NCBI GenBank assembly: GCA_016617855.1
Contig: JAECUM010016845.1
Span: 1 to 64,000, forward strand
Length of the DNA: 64,000 nucleotides
Reading direction: 5' to 3'
Source: Megalonaias nervosa
Taxonomy: Eukaryota > Mollusca > Bivalvia > Unionida > Unionidae
The stretch's first letter is position 1. Each line of letters starts with the position of its first letter. This document shows, piece after piece, positions 43,912 through 54,526 of this stretch. A program made the translations under genes and the position numbers. Below the pieces are notes generated by a model that saw only the letters and a program-made list of their open reading frames with translations, was not told the DNA's origin and did no database searches.

Positions 43912-46218
43912 AATACAGGCATTTCTGAAAGTATAGTGCAATTTTTCATTTATTTTCTCAAACAATTCAGGACAGAGAGATCTTGTGCTACAAAACTATC
44001 TAGCACTCTACTGGTTAAGATAAATTGAATAAGTAAGAATTTAAATAGAGATTAAAAAGTAAGGATATTCATTTGATCAAAATACATCAGTCTGTAAAAG
44101 AGATTATGGCACTGATGGACTTGAAACCCTAATATATTATTACGGAACAGATAAGACATCTGGCATAGTCATGTCATCAGAGCACAGATTTGGCATAACT
44201 CCTGTTAGTAAAAACTAAAACTTATTTTCGAGCAGAGATATCAAAGGGACAATAACTATGAGCGGTGGAAAATTGTTCATAACAACCATAAAGAACAGTT
44301 TCTCAGCTTGTTCAGGCTGTCTAAGCTAGCGATGCATATGTTCATTAAGACTGCAGATTGTGAAAGGGGTTCTCAGTACAAAACAATATTCATACACAAA
44401 TGAGGAACCATTTGACCTTGAAAACCATCCACAGATTAATGCTTATGGAAATAGAGGAGACATATTTTGAAGATTTTTATTTCAAGAGAGCTTTTATAGA
44501 GTGGAGCAGGCATAAACAGAGCCAAATACTTAAGTGTTAAGTAAATATTGAACAATGGCCGTTTCCTCTTTCTTCCTTATTTTGATGACAAGGGGTAGCC
44601 CCCTGCCCAAATCCCTTTGATAAAATCCTGGCATCATCTCAAAATGGAACTGCCATGATAATTTTCAGACAGTTTCACCAACATACCATTTAATCAGTAA
44701 AATTGCAAGTGTTCAAATGGCTTCAATCAAACCTGAAACTATACATTTCCTGCAACTTAAGTTTCATATATCCTGTAACCCACATGAGCAGTTCTGCTCT
44801 TTTCAAATATGCACGCACATACATGTATTTGAAAATAGGAAACAAAGGTAAACAAAACATCATCCCTGGAAATTCATTAGCGATGTCTCCTTTTGTACCC
44901 TCCAGAATCAATAGGTTATGCAATTATTTGTAACAACCCAAATTCTTCAGATGCTTACGGGGTATAATCAAACCTTTCTTGCGGCCAAAAGAAAGGAAAT
45001 TTCCATATGGACAGTAAGTAGCTTTATTATTTTTCCAATTTATGTATCATAGTTTTCAACCAGATTTGTCATCCCTGTACCGCTTCACACTACGCAATTA
45101 ATGGCAGTTGTTTTCTGTGCGTAATAATTAGGGAAGAAAGGTTTATGGCAAAATGGTTAAATGTTAATGGTGGAGGGTAGGAGAAAGAGTTGGAAAAGAA
45201 AGCTTTTTAAGGGTATAGTATGACAAAAATCTGAAAAAACAACTTAAGTTTCAGGATACTAGATAGGGTAAAACTGCAATATTTGTGAGAGTTTGTACCA
45301 CTGTACAAATGGCCAGAGGAAAAAGGTATACTTAAAATAACTGGTCATTGCCTGAATCTGAACAAATGAAAGGGGGCACATGTCTCTGGTCATTCTAGTC
45401 AGTTGTCTTATATAAGGTTTTAGAGGAATAGCGACAGTTTTCTGTACAGTTTTATCGAACATGATTAATCAGGCATAAGAGCACCTGTCTTATATGGACT
45501 GCCACCCTAATTTAGTTCGCATATTTGCTGAGACAAACAGGTATTTTAGTGTCAGATATGTGTTACATTCAGTGGAGGATTTTTTTTCCAACTTTAGTGT
45601 TTATTTTATTTCTAGATTATTTAATTTACATGCACTTATTCATTATTTAAATTTAATTCTATGAGCCATACCCGCAAAACAATAATTCCTGGCTTATTGT
45701 GACTCAGGCATCTACAGACTGTCAATACTGAAAAAAGTAACCAAACTAATCTCTTTTTGGCAAATAACAATTAACATTAACCAAGATTGCAGGTTTTGGT
45801 CAGTGTTTCAGTCCATAGGATCAGTGAACCATCACCGTCAGGGTTTCAGTCCATCCCAGTACCACAACAACGCTTCTGTGCATTGTTTTTTCTTTCCTTC
45901 TTTCTGTCTTTTTTTGTTTCTGAATAAAATATTTATCTTAGTAAAATGTAATATTTAAACTAAGAATGAACTTATCCAGACCCGGCTGGTTGTGTGTGCG
46001 AAGTGAGCAATGCACACAGACACCTTTTATTTCCTGTTTGTTTTATTCGCAATTTATTCCAAAAAAAAAAAAGTTGGAAAGGCGCCAAACATTCATCGCA
46101 CATACAAGAAAAACACCACGCGCCAGGCCTGAACTTATCTCATCCAGATCCTTTGAACAGCAGTGGAAATCCCATGTTGACTCTGGCAGCGTTTGCCATT
46201 ATTTTTGTATCACACCAA
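43912..46218. other. Intergenic stretch without a recognised gene
   Basis: No domain-bearing frame. An overlapping pair of open frames at 45966-46238 has no recognisable product. Confidence 0.4.
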
Positions 46219-46746
46219 TAGGGGTCATCCATATATGATGTCATGCAGTTTTGGTGGATTTTTTACCCCCTCCCCACAAAACCTCAAATCCCCCTCATAT
46301 ATGAGGTTGCAAAGTTTTGTCCTTTGCCATGAACAATTTCAAAACTAAAATTGATTTTAAATCACTTTGTATAGAAGAACAAATAACAATATAACACTGC
46401 CTTCAGAATTGTTTAATATGTTAAATAATATGTTGATAAATCTGGGTTTAGTCCTCTGGAAACCTATAATAACCTGAAAAATTATGGATAGGATAAAGAC
46501 TTATAATCCAAGGAATAAAGTTGTTATCATATCTTCTCATGAATTTATTTCTCAATGTTCTGTTCATCCCATGGTGATACTGTGATGCTACGTAGCTTAC
46601 ATTTTCCATGATAGATGGTGCTGGTGTTTTTGTGGTGTTATATTTTTCAAATTCCTCCCTCCACCAGCCTCCATCATCACACTAGGCACACACACACACA
46701 CACACCACACTCACTGCGTAATGTCATATATGGATGGTCCCCCCTA
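46219..46746. mobile_element. MITE with TAGGGGTCATCCATATATGA termini
   Basis: The left end TAGGGGTCATCCATATATGA (to TGTCATGC) and right end (GCGTAATGTCATATATGGAT then GGTCCCCCCTA) are inverted complements over about 30 bases, enclosing 528 bases with a CA microsatellite. There is no coding capacity. Confidence 0.8.
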
Positions 46747-47859
46747 CCAAAAAAAGGCATGTCAGTACCTGAGTGTTTATCGATGAAGGAGGAGGAGAAA
46801 TTGTTATTCGCCAAAATCACAGATTTATTACCCAATGTGAGAGTTTTAAAGATAAATTAGAGGTTTCTAATTCTGTTACAAAGGTCTCCAAATCAGAAAC
46901 AATATTGCGTACTATAATAGGAAACGTATCCAATGGGTATAGAGGTTTCTAATTGATATGTAGATATCTTAGTTCTATAATTTATTTGGAGAGCTCTCTA
47001 AACAATTAGAGAACTTTATTTAATTGAATACATGTAAAAGCAGACACTAAAATAGCATCATGGCTGAAGAGGGTAGTATATTTGATGTACTCTGAAGTCT
47101 CCAAAGGTCAGATACACCTCATGAAGATTTCAACTCATAAGAATAGAGTATACCTGCAGTACTCACGTTCAAACATAACTCTTTAATCAGATGTATAATA
47201 GAAACTGTTGGCTGGCATGCATAGACAACATTCTCAAATATTTATCTTTGGGTTTATCACTTTTGCTGGATTTGCTCAGAATTTCATCAATAAGATGAAT
47301 TCATTATTTTCTTGTTATCCATATATGGTCATCATGGTTACATGACTGCTAGTTGTGCTGCTTTCTTGTTAGGATAGCGAGTTATCCTTCATATAGGGAA
47401 TTCAGCCATTAGGGAGGTGCCTGTGGAAGATATAGGATGCTTAGCGTTTCCTCCTCATTTGATCTATTCTAATAATGTTGATTTTTTTTTCTGAATGTAT
47501 TCAAGGAAGAAAATTATGTATGGCCAAGATTACTTTCATGATCACATGTACGATTAAACCCTCTCCACAAACGTGGGAATCCCCATTGACATATTTCACA
47601 AGCTAAAACTGACTCAGCAACCATAGCAATCTTGCGATGGTGTAGGGTTATAATTAGAAGGGTTTTCCTCCCTGCATCTATATGGTATTTAGATTGGAAA
47701 GATGAAAAATTGACTGGATTAGAGAGGTAGCAGAGCTTCTTTCCTAACATTAATTTAATCGGCCAAAAATTATTCTCAGTATAAAATGGAAATGTACATA
47801 CAATGAAGTCTGGGTAGACAATATTTACCAGCAACTTGAAGACATGCCATGATTTGTGA
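46747..47859. other. Intergenic stretch without a recognised gene
   Basis: Nothing assignable was seen. Confidence 0.4.
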
Positions 47860-48050
47860 TTTTTAATGTTTAATTCCAGTTTTAGCCATTGATAGGCTAT
47901 ACATGGCAACCAGTGCATCTGGCGAAGGGAGGGCACAGGCAAAACCACTGACCCATGGGAAGCAACTAGCAAGCTTTCACACATGCCCACATTAGTCAAG
48001 CCAAGACTTGAACCCACATGGAAGAGGTGTGATGTGTGTGATCTGTCAAG
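47860..48050 (-). repeat. SINE family B, diverged, minus orientation
   Basis: Read on the minus strand it contains GTGGGTTCAAGTCTTGGCTT, GTGTGAAAGCTTGCTAGT and GCCATGTATAGCCTATC in the family order, ending in a TTAAACATTAAAAATCA tail. Confidence 0.75.
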
Positions 48051-48314
48051 GCAAGAGTCTTAGACCTATGCATGTGATTCTATTCTTTCATAAAACTGAA
48101 TTTTTATGCATTAAATCCCCATAGTTAAGAAACCAGCTTGAACCAGTCTACTGTGGACCAGAAATTCTGGTATAGTGATATGCGGCTTAAAAAGACAAAC
48201 ACAACACAACAAGATTTTATGATGTTACTTGATTTGGGAAGGCCAAACAGGGGGCGAAAATCATTGAGAGAAGTAGTGAGAGCATCAGTACAGTTATGGT
48301 TTGACATATAGCAA

Positions 48315-48628
48315 GTGACTGCTCTGGTGGCCTAGTGTTTAGAGCATCCGCCTCAGATGTGGTAGGTTGCGAGTTCGAACCCCAGCTGAGTCATACCAAA
48401 GACTTATAAAAATGGTACTAATAGCTGCCTTGCTTGGCGCTCACCATTAAGAGGTTAGTGTTAGAACTGGTTGGCCTGGTGTCAGGATAATGTGACTGGA
48501 TGGGACATGATGCTACATGTCTGCAGCATGATGCCCCCAGTGCTAGACATTACTATAATTGCTACACTGCAGACATCGTAGTGATATGGCTGAAAAATTG
48601 TTAAAGCTATGTTAGAAATCCAAATAAA
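48315..48628 (+). repeat. SINE family A, full-length
   Basis: The tRNA-like head GTGACTGCTCTGGTGGCCTA has a strong B-box GAGTTCGAACCCC near 48370-48382. The body is collinear with 3652-3952 and the tail AGAAATCCAAATAAATC leads into a microsatellite. Confidence 0.88.
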
Positions 48629-48693
<65 letters not shown>

Positions 48694-48719
48694 CATATAT
48701 ATACATATATATATATAGA
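48629..48719 (+). repeat. Compound TC/CA/TA microsatellite at SINE tail
   Basis: (TC)n, (AC)n and (TA)n runs follow one another directly after the SINE. Confidence 0.95.
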
Positions 48720-49059
48720 GCTAGCGAGAAGACCTGTAACAATGATCCACTGAGGGCAAAACAGGATTATGGAATTAAAGGAGCAGATATGCAGAAGAAC
48801 ATACTTTACTTCATTTGAAACATTATTGCAATATGATGTCTTTGTCATTTGTAATATACGCAGATTGCAAAATTCAACCACCCCCACCCCCCCAAAAAAG
48901 AAATGAAATCAGGTAATAAAACAGAAATAATTGCAAAACATATACCGTGTAAATATAAATTAGTACAAACTGATTGAGAAATAATGTAATATAGAGGTAA
49001 ATATATTCCTGAAAAGTTTAAAAAAGATCTTGAATTCACATTTTTTAAAAATAATATAA

Positions 49060-49330
49060 AATAATGTTTTTTCAAACAACAACAAAAGTAATAAAGAGTG
49101 AAGAGGATTAAAAATTTTATCAATCTGAAAGACATTATTGCATATGTGAAAAAGAATAAATAAAGATCAATTAAGAGATCATTACTATACAAGTCAGAAA
49201 TATCATGAAGCAACATACAACAAATGTAATTTAAAATTAAAACTTTTTCCCTATAAAACAAATAACTGTTGTTTTTCATAATCGATGTTCGTATGATGCA
49301 TATCTTATAATAAATGAAATTGCAAGAGCT
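49060..49330 (+). pseudogene. Remnant of a second Polinton-type DNA polymerase (exonuclease region)
   Basis: In shifting frames this stretch shows the order C-x-C with flanking basic residues (about 49138-49150), R-D-H-Y-Y-T-S-Q-K-Y-H-E-A-T-Y-N-K-C-N-L (about 49176-49235) and F-H-N-R-C-S-Y-D-A-Y-L-I-I-N-E (about 49276-49320). This matches, in order, the zinc-binding D-H-C-H..G-A-A-H-N-N-C-N-L and Exo II H-N-F-R-G-Y-D-S-H segments of the main polymerase at 57590-57715, but with clearly different residues. It has at least two stops and one frameshift. It lies directly upstream of the capsid gene, so it is either the left neighbour of a tandem element or a rearranged piece. Confidence 0.6.
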
Positions 49331-49405
49331 TTAGATTAAAAAAAAAACATTGCTAATACTAGATCCAAACAAACAGTACGAAATCGGATTAATTTCTGCC
49401 ACAGT

Positions 49406-50011
49406 ATGGCACTCTATGGCAAATGTAAAAAAAATTCTAACGATGACTTTGCATTTAATTCTGGAGCATGGGAATCAGTTAAAATACCACAGGGAGCATA
49501 TAACATGACTGATATTAATAAAACGATAAAAGAACTGATTGGCACCTTTAGTATTGCTGGTAATTTTGAGCTGGTTCCGAACTATAATACGCTACGAGCT
49601 AGAATTACATTAAAAAATAATTTGTTAATCAATTTTTCACCAGCAACTAGTATTGCGTCGTTGATAGGATTTGCTCGCAAACAATACAGATCAACCACAG
49701 AACAAACTATAACATATGACGGTGACCTGCCAGTAAATATAACTAACGTTAACACAATATTAATTAATTGTTCTATTGCATTAGGGTCTTACTCAGCTAG
49801 AGGTAGCCAGGGTCAAACGATCTATAGTTTTTCACCAGATGTCCCACCAGGGTCACTAATGCAAATTACTCCTTGACAAATAATATATTATCCAATAACT
49901 CCTGAAAATCAAATAACGAGTATAACAATGCAACTAACAGATTAATCAGGTAGACAAATAGACCTTAACAATGAAATTGTTACATATTACTTACACCTAC
50001 GGGCACAATGA
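49406..50011 (+). pseudogene. Polinton minor capsid (penton-like) protein, two premature stops
   Basis: One frame runs from ATG 49406 to TGA 50009, about 201 codons, broken by TGA at 49874 and TAA at 49943. Seen in the product: I-P-Q-G-A-Y-N-M-T-D-I-N near residue 30, a central S-I-A-S-L-I-G-F-A, then P-V-N-I-T-N-V-N-T-I, S-F-S-P-D-V-P-P-G and a C-terminal Y-L-H-L-R. These are the signature blocks of the jelly-roll minor capsid (penton) protein of Polintons/adintoviruses, whose role is to occupy the five-fold vertices of the capsid. It is the first of a + strand cluster of virion genes. The two stops could each be a single C-to-T change. The true start may lie further upstream. Confidence 0.65.
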
Positions 50012-50032
50012 CCGTAATTTTTGTAAACCTAG

Positions 50033-50407
50033 TTTAATAACAGAGATGAGACAAAAAAAAAAGTTTATCGGAGAAAAATTGTAGGTGGATTTTTTGGAAA
50101 TATATTTACTAAAATTATTGAAAATATTCCAGGAATTGCACGTAAAGTAGCACCAATTGCACTTGATGCAGGTAAAGCTTTTGCATCTGCCGCTGGAACT
50201 GTGGTGGGTCAAAAGGTTGCAGATAAAATTACAGGCCAATCTGCACCGACTGTTGCAGATATAAAACGAGCAGTATCAGATATTGCACCAACAGCAGAAA
50301 CAGGACGAGCTATGATAGCTACCACAAAAAAGTTGTTTTCACCTCGCGGTGAAAATGTATTATGTAAACTTGTAGCGAAAACAAGAATAACGCCTGCTGC
50401 TTTTTAG
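50033..50407 (+). pseudogene. Small glycine/alanine-rich virion-type protein, frameshifted start
   Basis: The open frame from 50033 to 50407 encodes a basic start followed by V-G-G-F-F-G-N-I-F-T-K-I-I-E-N-I-P-G and an alanine/glycine-rich amphipathic part (A-G-K-A-F-A-S-A-A-G-T-V-V-G). The only nearby ATG (50046) is in another frame, offset by a run of ten A (50053-50062), so an indel in that run probably broke the start. Its position between minor and major capsid genes and its amphipathic helices fit a membrane-active or internal virion protein. No named family is recognised. Confidence 0.5.
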
Positions 50408-50441
50408 TCGTTATAATTTTGTGTGGTGATTATAAAATAAA

Positions 50442-51856
50442 ATGTCAATCAAAAATTATCTCGATCTTGCTGAAGAACATGATACCGATAACATAGTGAC
50501 AGAATTTGAATATGTTGAATACTTCAGTGAGAACTCAAACGAACCAAATAAAGCTGGTGTTAGAACTTTTAACACATGTGATGAGGATGTGTTTCTGTTA
50601 CCACACAAGACAGTATTAGAAGTGCATGGTCGAATTATAATGGTGGATGATCCACCTGTAGCAATTGCACCTGGCACAGAAATTGCACTTGTCAATAATG
50701 GTTGGAGTTTGTTTAAAAGTGCACGGTATCAACTGGCTAATCAAACTGTAGAAGATATTTCAATGCACTTGCCTATAGTGAGTACAATGCTAAATATAGT
50801 CTCGTTCAGTGATGATTATTCGAGATCAGTTGCCACTAACATGATGTGGTTTAAAGATACCTCATTTGGGACAGCTGTTTCAAGCGAATTCCGTACTGGT
50901 ACTGGCGCTCCTGCTCCAGATAACAATAATCTAATTGCCAATCCAGCTGCTGATGATGCAGCCGCAATAGGCAATTCAGTAAGATTAGCTGTTACAAATA
51001 TACGATGACAGCAGTATAACGAGGGACATGCTAAACGAAAAGCATTTGCCGCAGAATCTCTCCAAATAACAATGATGCTTCCGTTAAGCACAATCTTCGG
51101 ATTTTGCCATGATTACAACAAAGTTTTTCGAGGACTAAAGCACACACTTATTTTAGATCGGGCGGATGAAAACAATTGTATAATACACGCCGATGGAGTG
51201 GCTGAAGGTCAGTTTGCTATTACAAGGTTAGCGTTGTGGATGCCACGAGTTGTTTCGTCGGTGGGTAAAACAATGGAACTCGAATCACTATTAACCGCTT
51301 ACACAAAAAAGATATATTTTCGGCAAAACAGAATTTATCAAACAGAAATTCCTAACACAACTGATTACACATGGTGTGTTTCAACTATGTCAAGTGAACA
51401 ATTACCTCGACATTTGTTTGTTGTATTTCAATGACAGGCACGTTGTAATGACCAAGAAATGAACAACTCTGTATTTGATAATCCAGATGTCGACGAATTT
51501 TTTTTAGAATAAACTCTAGACAATATCCCGAGTGTGCAATCGAATGCAATTTTGCTGATGATGTCACTAAAAACATACCTCGTCCGTATATGTATCTTAT
51601 GGAGGCTATGCAAAAGTATCAGGACGCTGACGGTGGGTCGCAGATATCAGTAGAAGAATTTTGATCATTATATCCTATCTTTTATTTTGACATTTAAAAA
51701 CTTTCCGAACAAGTTATCAGATCAACTGTTGATATTGAAGTCACTTGGACGATTGGCGTACAGCCAGCCAAACAATATAACGTATATGCACTAGTTGTCA
51801 GTGATAGATTCTTGACAATTGATGCAACCAAGGGAAGGATGACTGTCCAAGTTTAA
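50442..51856 (+). pseudogene. Polinton major capsid protein (double jelly roll), decayed
   Basis: The gene starts at ATG 50442, 34 bases after the preceding ORF, and can be followed to TAA 51854 (about 470 codons). It is interrupted by TGA at 51006 and 51432, a frameshift near 51480-51515, TGA at 51662 and TAA at 51695. Recognisable blocks are S-F-S-D-D-Y-S-R-S-V-A-T-N-M in the first half, L-S-T-I-F-G-F-C-H-D-Y-N-K-V-F-R-G-L-K-H (51078-51137) and W-M-P-R-V-V in the second. These are hallmark segments of the hexon-like major capsid protein of Polintons, often annotated in animals as F54H12.2-like. It would form the trimers of an icosahedral shell. The five breaks mean no full capsid protein can be made from this copy as assembled. 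Confidence 0.85.
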
Positions 51857-51884
51857 TCTAACAACCTTGATATAATCAAGGAAA

Positions 51885-52280
51885 ATGAAAACGAAATACA
51901 CAACAAGAGAAATATACCTAACACCAGGTCAAATTAAAAAGTTAGCAGCAGCTACTGCCAAACATAATCCTGTTTCTTTAATGATATCCCCAACGACTCC
52001 GGTCTCCACGACTGCAGTAAAAGTAATGTTAACTCAATAGCAAATCAATAAACTTGATCGGGGAAAACCGTTTGTGCTTAAATTATCTACTTCACAAATA
52101 AAATCTATGGCAGTTAATGGCAGATTTCTCAGACCAGCATTTTCTGTAATAGCTAGTGCAATTCCAAAGCTTTTGCCAGTACTAGGAACATTAGGGCTAG
52201 CAGCCACGTCTGGGGCAGTATCAGGGGCAATTAAAAAAGCAGTATCCGGCAATGGTATCAAACAAATCTGTCGTCAGTGA
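51885..52280 (+). pseudogene. Small virion-associated-type protein with one amber codon
   Basis: One frame from ATG 51885 to TGA 52278 (131 codons) holds a single TAG at 52038. The first third has Y-L-T-P-G-Q-I-K-K-L-A and the second part has K-L-S-T-S-Q-I-K-S-M-A. The C-terminal third is hydrophobic and glycine/alanine-rich (L-P-V-L-G-T-L-G-L-A-A-T-S-G-A-V-S-G-A), reminiscent of internal membrane-lytic capsid proteins. Similar small genes sit between capsid and protease in other Polintons. The function is inferred from position and composition. Confidence 0.5.
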
Positions 52281-52336
52281 CTTCATCACAACAACTTTGT
52301 TGTTAGTTACAGTTTTATGTAAGAATAAAAAATTAA

Positions 52337-52539
52337 ATGCCAGTTAAAAGATCGTCAACAATCAAAAAAAAAAGAAAACAAAACGTCCTCGAGCACAGAA
52401 GACAAAGTCATCGAGGGCAACAAAACAAGAAGGAATTATTCCTTTCGCTCCGCTTTTAGCAGGGTTAGTGGGCAGTCTATTTCCAAATCTACTAGGACTC
52501 GGACATGGAATGACATTACCAGGAACCAGACTCCATTGA
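52337..52539 (+). pseudogene. Small basic protein with glycine-rich C-terminus, frameshifted
   Basis: ATG 52337 opens a lysine/arginine-rich frame. After a run of ten A (52364-52373) the plausible continuation is in another frame (basic K-R-P-R-A-Q-K-T-K-S, then A-P-L-L-A-G-L-V-G-S-L-F-P-N-L-L-G-L-G) to TGA 52537. Basic N-terminus plus hydrophobic glycine-rich tail, next to the protease gene, resembles the small DNA-condensing core proteins of adenovirus-like particles; this is inference only. Confidence 0.45.
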
Positions 52540-52956
52540 GTAATTTTGATATACTCGAAAAATTGGATGACGTCTTATTTCGTGGAGTATATTCTAAAGA
52601 CGAATTAGATAATATGCCAGCAGGTGGTTCGTGTGTAATCAATATACAAGACTTTGACGATGGGTCTGGCACTCACTGGGTTGCTGTTTACTATAACAAT
52701 TATTTTGACTTGTTCGGACTTCCTCCGAGCGATCTCATAAAAAATATATGTTTAAAAAATTTAAAAATATTAATTACTCGTCTATCAACTTATGCCAATT
52801 GGGACAACCGCTTGTGGATACTATTGTATAATGTTCATAAAACAAATGTCCCAATCCTCTAAACTGGAACCTAAATTCATTTTTTTAAAATTTATTTTAC
52901 AGTTTGACAAGCAACCTTCTCACGCTAATGATGAGATTGCAATTAATTTTATATAA
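52536..52956 (+). pseudogene. Adenovirus-type cysteine protease, frameshifted before the catalytic Cys
   Basis: The first frame (to 52862) has the conserved order N-F-D-I-L-E, then G-T-H-W-V with the catalytic histidine codon at 52674-52676, then Y-F-D-L-F-G-L-P-P with the aspartate at 52707-52709. The nucleophile motif C-G-Y-Y-C is present at 52813-52827 but in the +1 frame, which then runs to TAA 52954. The family (C5/Ulp1-like) processes capsid precursors in adenoviruses and is a Polinton hallmark. No in-frame ATG is clear; the start overlaps the preceding gene. The single frameshift removes the active-site cysteine from the product. Confidence 0.8.
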
Positions 52957-52972
52957 ACTCACAAATATAAAA

Positions 52973-53092
52973 TGTTGTCTCAAATGCAAAACTAAAACAG
53001 AAAATAAAGATGAAACAACAGAAAAAACAAAAAATAATAGAATAATGCTAAAAAGTATTTGAGCAATCTGTGGGAAAGAAAAAGTATGTTTT
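52973..53092 (+). pseudogene. Small two-CxxC zinc-ribbon protein, one cysteine codon lost
   Basis: A short basic protein has cysteines at codons 52976 and 52985 (C-L-K-C) and a second pair about 25 residues later. There the first position is TGA (53060) and the second is TGT (53069, followed by G-K). N-R-I-M-L-K between the pairs matches the layout of DUF5679-type zinc ribbons found in large DNA viruses and Polintons. A frameshift after 53080 is likely. The exact role is unknown. Confidence 0.5.
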
Positions 53093-53186
53093 TAAAGAAA
53101 TTATCACCAACAACAAAGTTGTCCGGAGCGGATTTCCATGTCCGGGTGTTGCCAGGGAAGTTATTTTAGTAGATGATTAATAAATA

Positions 53187-53698
53187 ATGAGATGCAAGTG
53201 CAATTGTGATAGAGATCTATGTCTTGAGCAAAATAAAATTGTTACATACTGTCAGAAATGCAACAACAGAGAAATAATTGGAACAGGTATAGATATACAT
53301 AAATTGATTGGCAAATTACCAAAAAAAAAGGTGGTTGGACATTGCTAGGCCATAAATAAACTGGACCTTACAATCCTCTTGATAAACAACTTGACGAGAA
53401 CGATAATCCGCTGCCAGAACAAGAGCTTTACAATCAAGTTGATGCAATAGCAATGTGCCATGATATCTGCTACCGGGACAACGAACAAGATAAGCATGGT
53501 TGCGATAAAGTAATGCTAGACGAACTTCGTGATATGAAACCTGTAAATATGGGAGATCGTGTTGATAGAAAGTTGGTGCAGGGTTTTATTAGATCAAAAC
53601 ATAAATTAGGACTTGGTAAAAAAAAAAAGAATTGTATGATGATCTTGCCTCAGAGCTACACAAACCTAAAAAAAAAAAGTTGTCGCAAATGCCGTTGA
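53187..53698 (+). pseudogene. Phospholipase A2-like protein of Polinton/parvovirus type, broken
   Basis: ATG 53187 starts a cysteine-rich N-terminus (C-K-C-N-C, Y-C-Q-K-C-N-N) ending in I-H-K-L-I-G-K-L-P. A run of nine A (53321-53329) shifts the frame, and TAA at 53357 sits just before G-P-Y-N-P-L (53363-53380), the calcium-loop motif. The catalytic C-H-D-I-C-Y-R-D follows (His codon 53459, Asp 53462). H-K-L-G-L-G near the end is typical. This arrangement matches the PLA2 domain of parvovirus VP1 and similar domains in Polintons, thought to help breach endosomal membranes. It ends just before, or may have been joined to, the integrase. Confidence 0.75.
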
Positions 53699-54526
53699 CG
53701 ATATCTGGGCAATAGATTTAGTTGATGCGTCAAATCTAGCTGAATTTAACAATAATAAAAGATATCTTTTTAATGTTGTAGATGTTTTTAGCAAATATGC
53801 TTTTAGTGTACCTGTTTCAGATAAGACAGGAACGTCGATGACTGATGCGTTAAAACAAATAATAACAAGTACAGAAAGAAAACCAAACAGAATCTGGACC
53901 GATCATGGAGCAGAATTTTTAAATAAAATATTTGAGCAATTTTTGGAACAAAATAACATCAAAAAATATGTTACAGGAAATGAAGGTAAAAGTGTTGTCG
54001 TCGAGCGATTTAATCGCACACTAAACGAAAAAATCCACAAATATTTGACAGCTAAAAATACGAGTAAATATATTGACAATTTACAGAAAATTGTTGATGA
54101 GTATAATAACACGAAACACAGATCAGTAAAAATGTTGCCAAAGAATGCAATTAAAAATCCAATATTAGCAAACGAAAATATGTACCGCAGACATAAATTT
54201 AAAGTTGGTGAGAAAGTTAAAATTTCTCTGACAAAGAAAAAACATTTGAGAAAGGATTTACTTCGAACTGGAGCGAAGAAGTATTTGTTGTTGATAAAGT
54301 ACTTTTAACAATACCAATGACTTATGCCCTAAAAGATTTATTGGGTGAACCGATAACTGGTAGTTTTTACGAACAAGAACTTCAGAAAACTGAACAAGAT
54401 AAATTTGTTATTGAAATAGTTATCAGGAAAAAAGGCAATAAAAGTTTAGTTAAATGGCATGGGTATAGTGATAAATTTAATAGCTGGGTACCAACTAAGT
54501 CGATTTTGTCGATGTTGATAAAATAA
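53620..54526 (+). pseudogene. Retroviral-type integrase with C-terminal chromodomain, two frameshifts
   Basis: The DDE core is in one frame. The first aspartate is in I-W-A-I-D-L-V-D (53715-53717), the second in W-T-D-H-G-A-E-F (53901-53903), and the glutamate in G-K-S-V-V-V-E-R-F (54003-54005), giving D-x33-E. The N-terminal part (around E-L-H-K-P, 53656) is offset by an 11-A run (53668-53678). Near 54255 the frame shifts again, and the C-terminal part (to TAA 54524) holds a chromodomain with V-K-W-H-G-Y and N-S-W-V-P. Integrase plus chromodomain is the Polinton hallmark for inserting the element into host DNA. All three catalytic residues are kept in one uninterrupted stretch (53838-54308). 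Confidence 0.88.

Noticed and set aside
47514..48017. 167-codon minus-strand open frame
   Set aside because: Its first part is a translated SINE-B copy and the rest has no recognisable domain.
48315..48390. Functional tRNA gene
   Set aside because: Head matches tRNA A and B boxes, but the sequence continues into a SINE body shared with 3652 and 1289, and no complete acceptor stem pairs. The same applies to 21002, 23340 and 26214.
48482..48887. Overlapping open frames across 48482-48887
   Set aside because: They are translations of the TC/CA/TA microsatellite and SINE tail (runs of C-V-C-V or S-L-S-L).
49406..54526. Alternative genetic code (TGA or TAA read as an amino acid) in the Polinton
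   Set aside because: All three stop codons occur inside genes, frameshifts are also present, and host exons use the standard code.
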